This document shows, one piece after another, positions 5,390 to 5,936 of a stretch of DNA of 5,936 nt. Under the pieces are notes generated by a model. That model did no database searches, was not told where the DNA came from, and was given only the letters and a program-made list of their open reading frames with translations. Numbering within the stretch: position 1 is the first letter of the stretch; each line of letters starts with the position of its first letter. Both the position numbers and the translations under genes were made by a program. The DNA is from Deltaproteobacteria bacterium (GTDB taxonomy: Bacteria > Myxococcota_A > UBA9042 > DTJE01): assembly GCA_016784945.1 (NCBI GenBank), contig JADHTP010000204.1, positions 1-5,936 of the forward strand, in the 5' to 3' direction.

Positions 5390-5936
5390 TCAATCTTCCT
5401 GAAGAGTGGATGGGTGCGCCCGTGTGAAGTCCTTCCGCGCCACGAACTCGTCCCAACCGAAACGCTCGGGGTACTCGCGCCAGGGCCCCTCGCAAACCGG
5501 TTCGAAGACGCAGTCCTTGCAGGGCGGACCCTTGGCCTTTCCCTCGGTCAGGCGGTGCTCGGTGTAGTCGTCGATGGTCACGTGGCCCTCGAAGATCTTG
5601 GTACGCGGTATGATCCGCTCCGCCACGTAGATTTCGTATCCCTCCATGAAACAGTAGGGGATGGCCTCGGTCATGACGCCGCGGCCGGACCGGATCCCCA
5701 CGTCCAGGCCCTGCTTCACGTAGGGCTCGATGAGGGGGAAGCGTGGCACCACCGAGGAAAACAGTTCGCCGGCAGTCCCGATGGGGTGGACGAAGGCCAG
5801 CTGGAACTGGTTGACGCCCAGGGCCACGAGGAGCGAGGCGATGTCGGGGAGGTGCCTGTAGTTGGACCGGGTGATCACGGTGTTGGTGATCACCAGCTGG
5901 TCCAGTTCCTTCAGGTTGCGGATGGACTTGACCGTC
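5390..5936 (-). CDS. Radical SAM protein with C-terminal auxiliary Fe-S module (5' end outside window)
   Basis: The frame is open to the window edge, so only the last 181 residues are seen and the CxxxCxxC motif cannot be checked. The first 90 residues look like the second half of a radical SAM barrel (LVITNTVITRSNYRHLPDI, then FQLAFVHPIGTA). The tail has AIPYCFMEGYEIYV (Cys95 of the visible part) and, 44 residues later, C139-x2-C142-x5-C148 followed by EGPWREYPERFGWDEF. This ending closely parallels the radical SAM fragment at the left edge (IPRCMLRGYEEFV, then CxxC and YLERYGDDEL), so the two are probably paralogues. A GTG at 5893 is internal, not the start, since the sequence continues upstream in frame. 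It is the first visible gene of a three-gene minus-strand operon, 6 bp before the 448-aa gene. The substrate is unknown. Confidence 0.85.
   Translation of the reverse strand, partial: TVKSIRNLKELDQLVITNTVITRSNYRHLPDIASLLVALGVNQFQLAFVHPIGTAGELFSSVVPRFPLIEPYVKQGLDVGIRSGRGVMTEAIPYCFMEGYEIYVAERIIPRTKIFEGHVTIDDYTEHRLTEGKAKGPPCKDCVFEPVCEGPWREYPERFGWDEFVARKDFTRAHPSTLQED

Noticed and set aside
5390..5893. Treating the GTG at 5893 as a true start giving a complete 167-aa protein
   Set aside because: The frame continues upstream to the window edge with barrel-like sequence, and the radical SAM core would be missing, so this is a gene cut by the window.

Overview
The window is G+C-rich, gene-dense bacterial DNA with G/C-dominated third codon positions. 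It contains a compact group of radical-SAM (rSAM) genes. A single 5.9-kb window does not support a firm taxon. The oxygen-sensitive Fe-S enzymes suggest an anaerobe or microaerophile, and the prepilin peptidase suggests an organism that makes type IV pilin-like proteins.

Layout. Plus strand: the 3' end of an rSAM gene (1-477) is followed after 10 bp by a methyltransferase gene with a TTG start (488-1411). An 82-bp convergent gap (1412-1493) holds a small hairpin and six tandem 7-bp repeats. Minus strand, in transcription order: the 3' part of another rSAM gene (5936-5390), a 448-aa rSAM enzyme (5383-4037), a 310-aa rSAM enzyme (4020-3088), a 298-bp hairpin-rich gap, and an enlarged membrane prepilin peptidase of family A24 (2789-1494). 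The three minus-strand rSAM genes are 6 and 16 bp apart and look like one operon. The peptidase may be transcribed separately. A possible 16-codon leader ORF with the best Shine-Dalgarno of the window ends just before it.

The genes share a theme. All four rSAM proteins carry the same C-terminal cysteine module: a Cys in a hydrophobic/Pro-containing strand, then 42-46 residues later a C-x2-C-x5/6-C cluster, which probably holds an auxiliary Fe-S cluster of SPASM/twitch type. The 448-aa protein carries the module twice, and the first copy has Gln in place of the leading Cys. The methyltransferase carries a similar cysteine cluster in front of its Rossmann domain. Together the genes look like a modification pathway with several radical steps and one methyl transfer, acting on a peptide, cofactor or other substrate that cannot be identified here. 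No precursor-peptide gene is visible in the window.
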